From a virus: a stretch of DNA of 64,000 nucleotides. The position numbers and the translations under genes were made by a program. The stretch is from positions 62,001 to 126,000 of the IMG/VR virus record IMGVR_UViG_3300027782_000029. One strand, 5' to 3'. How positions within the stretch are numbered: position 1 is the stretch's first letter; each line of letters starts with the position of its first letter. Below are positions 40,122 to 48,125 of this stretch, in pieces. The notes under the pieces were generated by a model, which saw only the letters and a list, made by a program, of their open reading frames with translations, was not told the origin of the DNA and made no database searches.

Positions 40122-40304
40122 ATGACAGAGTCTCGAAAAAAACTATCTTCTAATTGGGGTCCTGAAATTGTAGTTCAATGCTGTCGTTACTGGAAGCTTC
40201 ACTGGGCAAACGGTACATGGGGTTCATGTGGAATTTGCCACAAAAAACCAACGTATGTTAATCTTACTTGGGATGACATAGATAAGGATCAAGCAGATGT
40301 CTGA
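40122..40304 (+). CDS. Small Cys/Trp-rich protein
   Basis: 60 residues with CC (about residue 20) and CGIC (about residue 36), five Trp and a basic start. It may bind zinc. 8-nt overlap with the next gene. Confidence 0.5.
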   Translation: MTESRKKLSSNWGPEIVVQCCRYWKLHWANGTWGSCGICHKKPTYVNLTWDDIDKDQADV

Positions 40305-40587
40305 AGAAATAGATATTGAAAAATTAATTGAAGATCGTGACAGATTTCGTGACGACTGGAAAGCAATGATTATTCAAATTGAAGACTTAACGCATGAGCG
40401 TAATAGATACAAAAAACTTGCTAAAGAGTTTTATCCTTACGTTGAAATGGAAGCTGCTCAAGCTACAATCTTGGGTCCTACTATTCATGATTGCGATCCT
40501 TCTTGTCCCGACTGTCAATGGTATAATTGGGGAATAAAATTTAAACAAAGAATACAGAATGGAGAATTCAATGAGATCAATAGCTAG
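40297..40587 (+). CDS. Hypothetical coiled-coil protein with CxxC
   Basis: 96 residues. The N-terminal half is a charged helix (DRDRFRDDWKAM). The C-terminal part has CDPSCPDC, a plausible metal site. Overlaps both neighbours. Not recognised. Confidence 0.55.
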   Translation: MSEEIDIEKLIEDRDRFRDDWKAMIIQIEDLTHERNRYKKLAKEFYPYVEMEAAQATILGPTIHDCDPSCPDCQWYNWGIKFKQRIQNGEFNEINS

Positions 40588-41026
40588 AGCTTTGAACACC
40601 ATTGCACTTGCAATAAATAATCTTGCTAAGGCTTTAACGCCTCCTAAGGAACAGGTTACTACCTTTCCAGTTTCAAGTACTTTTACTACATCTTCTGGAA
40701 GTGCTGTTCCCAAGAATGTAAAGATTACATCTGTTTATCAAGGTAAAAATTACGCACAAGCAAAAGAAGCTATAGAAAAATATGAAAAAAATCAACAATC
40801 TCCTAAGATAGCTCATGTTCATAAAAACGAAAAGTTAGCACTTGATGCCGTATATAGCGCATTGACTGATAAAGGTAACCATCCAGATCATCATGATCAC
40901 ATCATGCGAGAGCTATCTACTAAATGGCCTGTATTGCACACAGCACTTAAGCAGTTGATTATTGCTCGCAAGGAATCTTACAATAATCCTTATTCAGAAA
41001 TCTGGAAAAAGAATAACGTATGGTAG
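40571..41026 (+). CDS. Hypothetical protein
   Basis: 151 residues from the ATG at 40571 (GGAG 6 bp upstream; another ATG at 40559 overlaps that site). An amphipathic N-terminal helix, a Thr/Ser/Pro linker, then a His-rich helical domain (GNHPDHHDHIM). Not recognised. Confidence 0.55.
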   Translation: MRSIARALNTIALAINNLAKALTPPKEQVTTFPVSSTFTTSSGSAVPKNVKITSVYQGKNYAQAKEAIEKYEKNQQSPKIAHVHKNEKLALDAVYSALTDKGNHPDHHDHIMRELSTKWPVLHTALKQLIIARKESYNNPYSEIWKKNNVW

Positions 41027-41214
41027 ATCATATAGAAATGCGCAATGCCATGAATAGGGCATTAGAAGAAGTGCATAATGATCACTGCAATGATTGCAAA
41101 AAACCGTTTACAGAAGGTTCTGGAGAATATGCAGAACTCATAACATTGGTAAAAATATACCGAATTTGGTATTGCGATAAATGTATAGTAAAACAAGAGG
41201 AACAAAATGACTAA
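41020..41214 (+). CDS. Small zinc-ribbon protein
   Basis: 64 residues: CNDC (about residue 23) and CDKC (about residue 52), a canonical two-CxxC ribbon. Overlaps neighbours by 7-8 nt. Function unknown. Confidence 0.6.
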   Translation: MVDHIEMRNAMNRALEEVHNDHCNDCKKPFTEGSGEYAELITLVKIYRIWYCDKCIVKQEEQND

Positions 41215-41470
41215 TTCAGATAAAGTAGCGTATCCCGTAGGACTTACTGTAAAAAACGTAAGAATGCTTACCAAAGAAGAGCTTAAGGCTGAAGGCTGGG
41301 AGCACTATTATGGTGGATACCCTGTTGCTATTGTATTTGACGATGATAGCATTATCTATGCGTCGTCTGATCCTGAAGGCAACAACGTAGGGTGTATGTT
41401 TGGAGTTACCTCAGATGGAGAGACAATTATAGTTTCTCCATTAGAAGATGCAGTTGTAGAGAACAAATAG
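41207..41470 (+). CDS. Conserved phage hypothetical
   Basis: 87 residues. The order KNVRMLTKEELKAEGW, AIVFDDDSIIYAS-DPEGN and a closing GVTSDG is a pattern I know from a widespread phage protein of unknown function. Short beta-rich fold. Confidence 0.6.
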   Translation: MTNSDKVAYPVGLTVKNVRMLTKEELKAEGWEHYYGGYPVAIVFDDDSIIYASSDPEGNNVGCMFGVTSDGETIIVSPLEDAVVENK

Positions 41471-41497
41471 TTTTTAAAATTCCTATAGGGGGTAAAA

Positions 41498-41743
41498 ATG
41501 GGAAAAAAATTTATAGGCCCTTTTCCATTTTCAAAAATGAAATGTTTTTGGGAAAAATATAAAAAAGTTAAAGTTATAGTTAAGAGTACCTCTGGAGAAA
41601 AAATCTGTACAATCAGGTTTACGAAACAAGAATTTGATACTATACTTACAGCTGCTGGGCTGCAAGGTCAAACAGTAGAACAATTCTTTAAAACTATTAT
41701 TGAGGATCTGGTTAAAAATGAACAAGGAAAAGCTTACCTGTAG
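41498..41743 (+). CDS. Hypothetical basic protein
   Basis: 81 residues, Lys/Phe-rich N-terminus and helical C-terminus; RBS GGGGGT. Overlaps the zinc-ribbon gene by 26 nt. Not recognised. Confidence 0.5.
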   Translation: MGKKFIGPFPFSKMKCFWEKYKKVKVIVKSTSGEKICTIRFTKQEFDTILTAAGLQGQTVEQFFKTIIEDLVKNEQGKAYL

Positions 41744-42038
41744 CAAGTGCAACAAGAAGTGGGAGAGAGTCTCTTCAAGAGGTAGAAAACCAAAGTTCTG
41801 TCCAAAGTGTGCAGTAGACTCTACTCCAGTACCTGTTCAAAAGGCCCCAGTGCCCTCTCAGAAGCCCTCTAAGGCCACAAAGCCTATTGAGTCAGCTATA
41901 GTGTACCCTGCTCCTTCTAAGTGGAACTGTAGCTCTTGCCATGCAAAGATAGAGGTTGGAGTTGGGATTAAAGAGGCACCTGTACACAAGTGTCCAAAAC
42001 GCGCAAATAGAGTTCTTGGTCTAGAATTAGTAGGGTAA
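41718..42038 (+). CDS. Double zinc-ribbon protein
   Basis: 106 residues from the ATG at 41718 (GAGG upstream). First ribbon CSKC...CPKC (residues 9-31), a Pro/Lys linker, then CSSC with H-x-C downstream. Zinc-ribbon modules usually mediate nucleic-acid or protein contacts. It is the last plus-strand gene before the convergent late region; T-rich sequence follows at 42,045-42,080. Confidence 0.6.
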   Translation: MNKEKLTCSKCNKKWERVSSRGRKPKFCPKCAVDSTPVPVQKAPVPSQKPSKATKPIESAIVYPAPSKWNCSSCHAKIEVGVGIKEAPVHKCPKRANRVLGLELVG

Positions 42039-42084
42039 TCTTCTTTTTTTAGTTCGTTCAAAAACAGTCTTTTTTTCTATATGA

Positions 42085-42105
42085 CCCCAAACCACAGATT
42101 TATCT
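42085..42105. repeat. 21-bp direct repeat, left copy, flanking the HAD gene
   Basis: CCCCAAACCACAGATTTATCT, identical to 42959-42979. This copy covers the stop codon of the HAD phosphatase gene. Confidence 0.85.
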
Positions 42106-42906
42106 TACAGACCTCATAATCTTAAGCGCCTGTTCGAAGCCCTCTATCACCCTAGAAGTCATCTCCGGGGTTTGTACTCCAGTTCTTACTCCTGCCCTGT
42201 AAATTGGCTTAACGGCTCTTTCTGCTCTAGACAAAGCCCTTGTTCCCTGTTCTTCAGAAATTCCAAGACCCCTAACTACAGAAGCTTCTACAGAATCAAA
42301 GCCGGCTTTTTCTGGCTGTATACCTAATGGAACTCCAAATTGAATAGCTTTTCTTAAATTAGCACCACTGTCATCTAACATTGCAAGAAAATTAAATTCT
42401 CCTGAGACATCTTGCATCATCCTCATTTTAAGAATATCACTTGGAGTATCTTGCGCAGCTTGCGATAATCCTCTAAACATTAAATTATCTGTAGATATTC
42501 CCAAGTCTCCAAGTGTGCTTCTTACCATTTTTCTATTAGACTCATCTCTGGCCGTCATAATAACTGGATGTATGCCAGCACCTTGTAAACCTCTTACAAA
42601 ATCTACCATTTCCGATATTGGTTTTACATTGCTAGCTTCTTTTCTCCACGGAGCCCAATCTTTGGCAGTTAGAAAGCCTTTTTGTGGCTTAATTCTTTCG
42701 ATCAAGTCTTTTTCTATGGCCTTAGCTTCAGGGGTGGTACTCCATACTGTTTCGTCTAAGTCTAAGATAAAAGCTGGTCTTTTGCCGCTTCTTATTTTAC
42801 TGCTTCTTCTGGAAAGCAGAGTCTGCCTAGAAATATCGGACCCTTCACCAATACTTATTCTAGACCTATATCCACCTGGTCCAGTTAATCTTATTGATTC
42901 AGCCAT
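42100..42906 (-). CDS. HAD-superfamily phosphatase
   Basis: About 268 residues from the ATG at 42906 (AAGG upstream; a TTG 6 bp earlier is possible). Motif I FILDLDETVW (Asp nucleophile in DLDET, about residue 48), motif II MTARDES with Thr, and a C-terminal acidic motif LDDSGANL. The cap and spacing resemble acid-phosphatase/PNK 3'-phosphatase HADs. Possible roles are nucleic-acid end repair or nucleotide-sugar metabolism; the substrate is unknown. The first ~40 residues are Arg/Ser-rich and specific. It is flanked by 21-bp direct repeats and has its own late-type promoter. Confidence 0.75.
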   Translation of the reverse strand: MAESIRLTGPGGYRSRISIGEGSDISRQTLLSRRSSKIRSGKRPAFILDLDETVWSTTPEAKAIEKDLIERIKPQKGFLTAKDWAPWRKEASNVKPISEMVDFVRGLQGAGIHPVIMTARDESNRKMVRSTLGDLGISTDNLMFRGLSQAAQDTPSDILKMRMMQDVSGEFNFLAMLDDSGANLRKAIQFGVPLGIQPEKAGFDSVEASVVRGLGISEEQGTRALSRAERAVKPIYRAGVRTGVQTPEMTSRVIEGFEQALKIMRSVR

Positions 42907-42928
42907 AGTCAATCCTTATTTTAAGATA

Positions 42929-42941
42929 ATTATATAGTAAC
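42929..42941 (-). promoter_or_regulatory. Late-type promoter motif for the HAD gene
   Basis: On the minus strand GTTACTATATAAT, 23 bp upstream of the start. Similar GTTACTATA(TA)AT motifs precede the endolysin gene (60035-60045) and the fibre gene at 50601 (50651-50660), and occur on the plus strand at 46765-46776. Confidence 0.5.
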
Positions 42942-42958
42942 ATTTTTAATTTTTAAAG

Positions 42959-42979
42959 CCCCAAACCACAGATTTATCT
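42959..42979. repeat. 21-bp direct repeat, right copy
   Basis: Identical to 42085-42105, 874 bp apart. This copy sits in the -35/spacer zone of the promoter for the plus-strand gene at 42996. Confidence 0.85.
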
Positions 42980-42981
42980 GA

Positions 42982-42987
42982 TAGAAT
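42982..42987 (+). promoter_or_regulatory. Extended -10 of an apparently leaderless gene
   Basis: TGA-TAGAAT, with the ATG only 9 bp downstream of the hexamer. The expected transcription start would coincide with or nearly abut the ATG at 42996, and there is no Shine-Dalgarno. Leaderless mRNAs are common in actinobacteria. Confidence 0.5.
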
Positions 42988-42995
42988 ATACTTCT

Positions 42996-43391
42996 ATGGG
43001 AATGTTTGATTATTTTACAATAGACTATCCACTGCCACTAGAGTCATATATATTGTCTCAGTATAGGCCGTTCATTAATGCTGTTATAGATCAGGACCAG
43101 TTTCAGTCCAAGGATCTAGAGTGCTGCCTTGATAAATATTATATTGATAACAATGGGCATCTCTTTATTGACGAGAGCTCATTTGAAGATGCTGAGCCAG
43201 AGCTGAGACAGCTATATTATCATGGGCACATTACCGTCCATGCCTATGTGCCATTGACTGAAGATGACATGGATTTAAACAAAAGAATTAGGCTAGAATA
43301 TGATTTGAAATTCACTGATAGTCTATTAGTTTCTGCTACAATGTTACATCCAACAAAGGAGGAGTTAAGTGAGTTACACGGAAAATTATAA
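42996..43391 (+). CDS. Hypothetical protein, probably leaderless
   Basis: 131 residues, acidic, Tyr/Asp/Leu-rich, starting MGMFDYF, a start seen in several phage hypotheticals. Overlaps the next gene by 23 nt. Not recognised. Confidence 0.6.
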   Translation: MGMFDYFTIDYPLPLESYILSQYRPFINAVIDQDQFQSKDLECCLDKYYIDNNGHLFIDESSFEDAEPELRQLYYHGHITVHAYVPLTEDDMDLNKRIRLEYDLKFTDSLLVSATMLHPTKEELSELHGKL

Positions 43392-43596
43392 TAAGATTTA
43401 TGCGGTGATCTGTAAAGCAGATCTGCCACATGAGAAAACCCACAAAGCTGCACTTCGAATAACGGATGCATTAAATGACATATTTGTTTATACTAATAAA
43501 CAATTTCCATCTATGATGGATGAAGTAATGAAAATAGTAGAAGAGTTTACTGCTACAGTAAAACTAGGTGGGTATGACCTAGATGATAGGAATTAA
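43369..43596 (+). CDS. Hypothetical small protein
   Basis: 75 residues, GTG start decided by a perfect AAAGGAGG 5 bp upstream, inside the preceding gene. Helical. Followed by an AGGGTTT/AAACCCT hairpin (about 43605-43632) that may terminate transcription before the tRNA. Confidence 0.55.
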   Translation: MSYTENYNKIYAVICKADLPHEKTHKAALRITDALNDIFVYTNKQFPSMMDEVMKIVEEFTATVKLGGYDLDDRN

Positions 43597-43682
43597 TTTT
43601 GCAGGGTTTGTTAATAGAGTCCAATAAACCCTCCACCTTTGCATTAATCCAATCAAAAACAAAATCATATTAATTATATCCA

Positions 43683-43691
43683 TGATATACT
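43683..43691 (+). promoter_or_regulatory. Extended -10 promoter of the atypical tRNA-Gly
   Basis: TGA-TATACT, 12 bp upstream of the tRNA 5' end; -35 is poor. It gives the tRNA its own transcription start at about 43,698. Confidence 0.5.
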
Positions 43692-43703
43692 AGTACCAAA
43701 TAT

Positions 43704-43779
<76 letters not shown>

Positions 43780-43790
43780 AGTTAAAGAAT

Positions 43791-44225
43791 ATGAAGAAGA
43801 TAATGAGCACTGATCAAGAAAAAGAACAAAGACGAAAAGCATACCAAAAAGACTATCAAAGAAAGTGGATGAGAGACAGAAGACTTGACTGGGTTCTGGC
43901 TAATGGTCCATGTAAGCATTGTGGTTCTTCGGAAAAGCTAGAAGTAGATCACATCAAGCGTGAGTACAAGACTATGCACACTGCTTCCATATGGAGCAGA
44001 AGAAAAGAAGTTAGAGACAAAGAGTTAGCTAACTGTCAAGTTTTGTGTAAGGCTTGTCACCTAAAGAAAACTATATCAGAAGTAGACTACCCTGGTATAG
44101 TGCATGGTACATCAAATGGTTATGATCATTTTAAGTGCAGATGCGAAGAATGCAAAGAAGCTAAAAAGAATAGATCAATCGAATACAGAAGCAGAAAGAA
44201 ATACAAGGAATTAAATAATGGCTAA
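43791..44225 (+). CDS. HNH endonuclease
   Basis: 144 residues (an ATG at 43803 with AAGAAG upstream is an alternative start). A basic N-terminal helix; CKHCGSSEKLEVDHI with the first zinc pair and catalytic His; ANCQVLCKACHLKKT with the Asn and second zinc pair plus the second His; C-terminal CRCEECKEAK gives a further zinc site. HNH nucleases in phages are either homing or packaging-related. No intron or large-terminase gene is nearby, so a free-standing homing nuclease is likeliest. It follows the tRNA by 11 bp and overlaps the epimerase gene. Confidence 0.85.
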   Translation: MKKIMSTDQEKEQRRKAYQKDYQRKWMRDRRLDWVLANGPCKHCGSSEKLEVDHIKREYKTMHTASIWSRRKEVRDKELANCQVLCKACHLKKTISEVDYPGIVHGTSNGYDHFKCRCEECKEAKKNRSIEYRSRKKYKELNNG

Positions 44226-45228
44226 GAGAGTATTGCTCACAGGTGCTGGCGGATTCGTCGGTCACCATACTTTAGAACACATCTTCAAGACGACTGACTG
44301 GGATGTAGTTATCACTGACTCTTTCCGTCATCGTGGAGTAACAGATAGAATTACTTCTATTAATTCTTGGGAAGCAAACAGACACCGTGTTCAGCTTGTT
44401 ACACATGATCTTACTGTACCTTTCTCTGATGTAATGATAAAGGACATTGGGCACATTGATTATATTATTTCTATGGCGTCAGATTCACACGTAGATAGAT
44501 CAATCACAGACCCAGCACCATTCATTATGAATAACGTAGCACTTGTTGTTAACATGCTGGAACTTGCACGCAAGATCAAGCCAGAAGTATTCTTACACGT
44601 ATCAACAGATGAAGTGTATGGCCCTGCTCCAAAGGGGTATGCTCACAAGGAATGGGATACTATCCTTCCATCTAACCCATACTCTGGATCTAAGGCTGCG
44701 CAAGAAGCTGCATGCATATCTTACTGGCGTACCTTTGGTGTTCCAGTAGTAATTACTAACACAATGAATATTATTGGTGAGCGTCAGGACCCTGAGAAGT
44801 TTATTCCAAAGATTATGTATTGTCTTGAGAAGGATATCCCAATGACAATTCACGGCACTCCTGAGAATATTGGATCAAGATTCTACTTGCACGCAAGAAA
44901 CCAAGCTGATGCTTTAGTATTTATCTTAAAGAATCTTCCTGCAATAGATTATCCAAATGCAGATCGACCAGACAAGTATCATATTGTTGGTGAGAGAGAA
45001 ATTAATAACCTAGAGATGGCAGAACTTGTAGCAAAGTACTGGGGCAAAGAACTTAAGTTTGAGTTCCAAGACTTCCACACAACAAGACCAGGACATGATC
45101 TTCGTTATGCACTAGATGGAACAAAGCTTGCAGATGCTGGATGGGTTGCCCCAATGCCACTAGAAAAGTCTTTGGAACTAACAGTAGAGTGGACTAAGCA
45201 AAATCCACAGTGGCTCTGGAGAGATTAA
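44218..45228 (+). CDS. NAD-dependent nucleotide-sugar dehydratase/epimerase (RmlB-like)
   Basis: 336 residues. N-terminal Rossmann motif TGAGGFVGHH; ISMASDSHVDRSI; catalytic STDEVYG (Ser/Thr, Asp-Glu) and YSGSK (Tyr-x3-Lys, about residue 156). This order is that of dTDP-glucose 4,6-dehydratases in the extended SDR family. It probably supplies a sugar nucleotide for the glycan genes at 60-64 kb. Convergent with the minus-strand virion genes, overlapping their end by 4 nt. Confidence 0.85.
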   Translation: MAKRVLLTGAGGFVGHHTLEHIFKTTDWDVVITDSFRHRGVTDRITSINSWEANRHRVQLVTHDLTVPFSDVMIKDIGHIDYIISMASDSHVDRSITDPAPFIMNNVALVVNMLELARKIKPEVFLHVSTDEVYGPAPKGYAHKEWDTILPSNPYSGSKAAQEAACISYWRTFGVPVVITNTMNIIGERQDPEKFIPKIMYCLEKDIPMTIHGTPENIGSRFYLHARNQADALVFILKNLPAIDYPNADRPDKYHIVGEREINNLEMAELVAKYWGKELKFEFQDFHTTRPGHDLRYALDGTKLADAGWVAPMPLEKSLELTVEWTKQNPQWLWRD

Positions 45229-46031
45229 TTTTTATCTCTATTAGCATAACCAAATAATAATCCAGCAGCAGCAACACCTAATGCAGTAGCACCCAAGTGA
45301 CCTCTAGTTACTTTCTGTCCTACTTCTAAAGCGTTGTCCATTAGACTGCGAGTAGATCTTGCAGCAGTTGGTGCAGTAATAGATGCAGCTACATGGGATG
45401 CCTTTGAAGCAGCTGAACCTGAATGGGTTATAGCAGCTTCAGCCCTAACTGCTCCTCCACTAGCTACTGTTTCGGCTACACCCTCTATACTTGCTGTAAT
45501 AGTTGGGGCTGCAGCCTCTGTTGCCTTAGCACTTTTTGCAAGATCTCCGTATTTTATTGGAGCATTTAATGGTTCTGGTGGAACTACTGTTGTTCTTCCT
45601 TCTGCATCTATTAGGAAGTCTCCTGGTTTTGGTTTTCGTGGTGCTTTTGGTTTTATCACTTCAGCGGACTTTGCTCCAGTATCATATTCATCCACTAAAG
45701 GAACATGCTTAGTAGCATTTGCCCTTGATACTTGAGCACCATGAGATCCAACAGTAGACTCATACCCCTCTCTCATGGCGGATATTGCTGGACTTTTTTC
45801 TATAGCTTCCATTACTGCAGGATCTTGCGAGAATGCAACGTCTGCAGGCACGCCAAAGTAGGTACCAAAGCCAGGTCTTATATCAGGATTAATATCTGCA
45901 TCTATGAAGGAATACTTTTTTATTTCTCCTCTTGAAATGCTTGCTCCTTGTGATCTCATTTGCCTTTCTTTAATATCTAAGCGAGTATCATACAAACTAG
46001 CTCCTGGCTTATAACCAGCTTCTTCCATCAA
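45225..46031 (-). CDS. Virion-associated protein, C-terminal half (continues 46009-46737 by +1 shift)
   Basis: Open from about 46,050 in this frame, with only a weak internal ATG at 46028 or TTG at 46031. It starts inside the zincin ORF. If the quadruplet CGGA at 46035-46032 is read as Gly, the zincin continues as FSK-G-LMEEAGYKPG without a gap. The protein has a charged N-terminal part, a Pro/Lys linker, a long Ala/Ser/Thr-rich helical region and a C-terminal hydrophobic segment (LGVAAAGLLFGY). Probably a minor structural or injected protein. Alternatively it is a separate coupled gene. Confidence 0.6.
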   Translation of the reverse strand: MMEEAGYKPGASLYDTRLDIKERQMRSQGASISRGEIKKYSFIDADINPDIRPGFGTYFGVPADVAFSQDPAVMEAIEKSPAISAMREGYESTVGSHGAQVSRANATKHVPLVDEYDTGAKSAEVIKPKAPRKPKPGDFLIDAEGRTTVVPPEPLNAPIKYGDLAKSAKATEAAAPTITASIEGVAETVASGGAVRAEAAITHSGSAASKASHVAASITAPTAARSTRSLMDNALEVGQKVTRGHLGATALGVAAAGLLFGYANRDKN

Positions 46032-46737
46032 TCCGTTTAGAAAAGCTATCTGCTATTCCTTCTTGTTGTCCAAGATACTTAGCATCTTCGAGTGACATCA
46101 CTCCTGGAGAGGTTGCTCTAGTTAATCTTTCCGCATCTAACGAACCCGATGCATCAGCTGCTGTGTGAAATAATTCATGAGTAAAAGTAGTAGCTATTTC
46201 TTCTGGTTGAAGTACCCCTAGTAGGTTGGGGTTTATTTGCATTCTTCCACTTCCTGGATTGTAGGCTGCTACTCCTCCTATTTGATCAGTCATTTCTATG
46301 CCAGAAAGTTTACCCAGTACATCAGAGCCGGTGACAAGTCTTGTTGAGCCGGGAATATCAAATTGTTTATTTGCAAAATCTGTTTTATCAAAAATATCTT
46401 TTAGGATATCTCCAGCTTTATTAGCTTGTGCACTAGAAGCTTTAGTGGTAAAATCTTTAACCAAGTCATCTGCTGTTTGATAGACTGGAGATTTGCCAGA
46501 AACCTCTTCTGTTACTTTAGCAGTTAAGGGAGTATTTTTAGCATCGGAGTACATTTCATCTTGAATTGCTCTGTCGCTCATTCCTCCGAATGGAGCTGCC
46601 TTATTAGAGCTCGTACTATCCTTAAGAACCTGTTCGTTCCATCTTCTATTAAATTCTGCTTTTGCTGGATCTGGATGGTTTTCATCCCTTAAAAGAGACT
46701 CAGCAACAACGTCCATTTTTTCTTCTCTTGATACCAT
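46009..46737 (-). CDS. Zincin metallopeptidase domain protein (N-terminal half)
   Basis: 242 residues in frame, RBS GGAG. Residues ~185-195 carry FTHELFHTA, an HExxH zinc site, followed ~37 residues later by EGIADSFSK, the usual third-ligand/Glu region. The N-terminal part is polar and Ala/Asp-rich. Phage virion zincins may digest host envelope or process virion proteins. The frame ends at 46009 just after the only in-frame CGG (46035-46033). See the downstream half at 45225-46031. Confidence 0.65.
   Translation of the reverse strand: MVSREEKMDVVAESLLRDENHPDPAKAEFNRRWNEQVLKDSTSSNKAAPFGGMSDRAIQDEMYSDAKNTPLTAKVTEEVSGKSPVYQTADDLVKDFTTKASSAQANKAGDILKDIFDKTDFANKQFDIPGSTRLVTGSDVLGKLSGIEMTDQIGGVAAYNPGSGRMQINPNLLGVLQPEEIATTFTHELFHTAADASGSLDAERLTRATSPGVMSLEDAKYLGQQEGIADSFSKRIDGRSWL
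46032..46035 (-). other. Putative +1 recoding site CGGA (site 1)
   Basis: AAA-CGGA-TTG on the minus strand. Reading CGGA as one codon joins the two ORFs as SK-G-LMEEAG. The two frames are jointly open only over about 45 nt, and this is the only in-frame CGG in the upstream ORF. Confidence 0.6.
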
Positions 46738-46764
46738 ATTTTATGCTCCAAATACTTTTTGTGT

Positions 46765-46776
46765 TACTATATATGA
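46765..46776 (+). promoter_or_regulatory. Late-type promoter motif before 46804
   Basis: GTTACTATATAT, matching the minus-strand late motif GTTACTATATAAT, 28 bp upstream of the ATG at 46804. Confidence 0.4.
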
Positions 46777-46803
46777 ATAGTACCCAATGTTAGGAGATAT
46801 GTT

Positions 46804-47025
46804 ATGGCCGGAAAGAAACCAGCAAAAAAGAATATTACCAATACCCCAGAGAAGAAAAAAGAACTGCCTGGAAAAGCAGTGATGTATTTTGGAGTTCCAG
46901 GCAAAGGATTTACCTGCCCAACTTGCAATAAAACACTTATTAAAGGTATAATATATGAATACAATGGCTCTAGCTTTTGCACTAGAAGCTGCATACCTAA
47001 ACTAGAAGTCGAAGCAGTAGCTTAA
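46804..47025 (+). CDS. Small zinc-binding protein
   Basis: 73 residues: a basic Lys/Pro-rich N-terminus (~28 residues), then CPTC and C-x3-C (FCTRSC), a treble-clef-like metal site. RBS AGGAGATATGTT. Function unknown. Confidence 0.6.
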   Translation: MAGKKPAKKNITNTPEKKKELPGKAVMYFGVPGKGFTCPTCNKTLIKGIIYEYNGSSFCTRSCIPKLEVEAVA

Positions 47026-47039
47026 TTAAAGGATTCAAA

Positions 47040-47357
47040 ATGAAAGATTATTGGTTAGCAGAGATGCTAGAAGAGATGGAGAAGAAACTTGCTCCAGCAG
47101 AACAAGAGTTCTCTAATGCTTTAATTGCAATTGCCAAGAAGTATGGAAAGCTTTCTAATGATGATAGCAACGGTATCTGGGTTGGCTACGTTGAAGCAGC
47201 CCAGAATGAGAACGCTAGCATTGGCGTCATGTGTATCAACTGTGCCCAGTACGAAGGCTCTGGAGTCTGTAAGGTTGTAGCACAAACGGTTGAAGACGGT
47301 GGCTACTGCAGACTTGCTGCAATTCCAGATGGCGTAGTAAAGCCTGGAAGAAAATAA
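47040..47357 (+). CDS. Four-cysteine (HiPIP-like) small protein, paralogue A
   Basis: 105 residues. It starts MKDYWLAE, and the C-terminal half has CINCAQYEGSGVCKVV and GGYCRLAAIP. The C-x2-C-x8-C-x(12)-C spacing is like high-potential iron-sulfur or small metal-binding folds. The next gene shares both the start and the cysteine module, so they are tandem duplicates. RBS AAAGGATTC; stop overlaps the next start region. Confidence 0.6.
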   Translation: MKDYWLAEMLEEMEKKLAPAEQEFSNALIAIAKKYGKLSNDDSNGIWVGYVEAAQNENASIGVMCINCAQYEGSGVCKVVAQTVEDGGYCRLAAIPDGVVKPGRK

Positions 47358-47713
47358 TGAAAAACTATTGGCTGTCAGAATACTCTAAGAGCGAAGAACC
47401 ACAAGACGATACTCCAGAGAAAGATCCTGAAGCTAATGATGTTAAGGGTAATCTTTCTGATAGACAGCAGATGATGTATGAGAACTATGAAAGTACAGTT
47501 GAAGAGTTCGGTATGTTTAAGCAGGACTCTAAGGCAGATGGTGCTCACTATGCTCCAGCAAGTGCTAATCCTTTTAAAGAAGAAGGATTAATGTGTGCCA
47601 ACTGTGTGTTTTATATTGGTGGCGGGGCTTGCGAAATAGTCAAAGGGACTATCGAACCAGAAGCAATCTGTAAGCTCTGGATTATTCCACAAGAGCTTAT
47701 TAAGAATCAGTAA
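47357..47713 (+). CDS. Four-cysteine small protein, paralogue B
   Basis: 118 residues, starting MKNYWLSEY, with CANCVFYIGGGACEIVKGTIEPEAICKLW in pieces: C-x2-C, then C, then C with the same spacing as paralogue A. A longer acidic middle separates the two conserved parts. Probably iron-sulfur or zinc binding; conserved start suggests a shared docking or leader sequence. Confidence 0.6.
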   Translation: MKNYWLSEYSKSEEPQDDTPEKDPEANDVKGNLSDRQQMMYENYESTVEEFGMFKQDSKADGAHYAPASANPFKEEGLMCANCVFYIGGGACEIVKGTIEPEAICKLWIIPQELIKNQ

Positions 47714-48098
47714 TATTTCTTAAAGCTTCTCTTATTGCATCGTGGTCTAGTGAGTCGTCAAACCCATCCGCCCATGATTGGTGCAAAAATCCAAGTTCTA
47801 CCGATTGCTGAACGTTATTATGAATCCAGTTGTGACATATTGGGCAACATATTACGTAGTTGTCGGATGTTTGAACAACATCAGGTTGTCTATACCCAAA
47901 AAATCCGTATCTTGATTCCTTCTGGTGGGCTATCGACCCTTTTTTGGCACAGTTGGGCGAATTAACTTCACAAAGAATTTCCGGGTGTCCTGCTCTATTA
48001 AATGCCTCAAGTCGTGCGTCAATAACAGACTGAGGCATTTGAGGCCTTATTGCTTTAACTTCTTCAAAAGTATGTATGAAAAAATTTTCATCTGTCAT
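47700..48098 (-). CDS. HNH endonuclease-like protein
   Basis: 132 residues. C-x5-C with a downstream His, then NYVICCPICHNWIHNN, the Asn-CxxCH-x-WIH arrangement of HNH/McrA-type nucleases. Gene overlaps paralogue B at its 3' end by 14 nt on the opposite strand. Likely a mobile or DNA-processing nuclease. Confidence 0.65.
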   Translation of the reverse strand: MTDENFFIHTFEEVKAIRPQMPQSVIDARLEAFNRAGHPEILCEVNSPNCAKKGSIAHQKESRYGFFGYRQPDVVQTSDNYVICCPICHNWIHNNVQQSVELGFLHQSWADGFDDSLDHDAIREALRNITDS

Positions 48099-48125
48099 GA
48101 TAGTTAACTTTCCTTTTTGCCTTTA

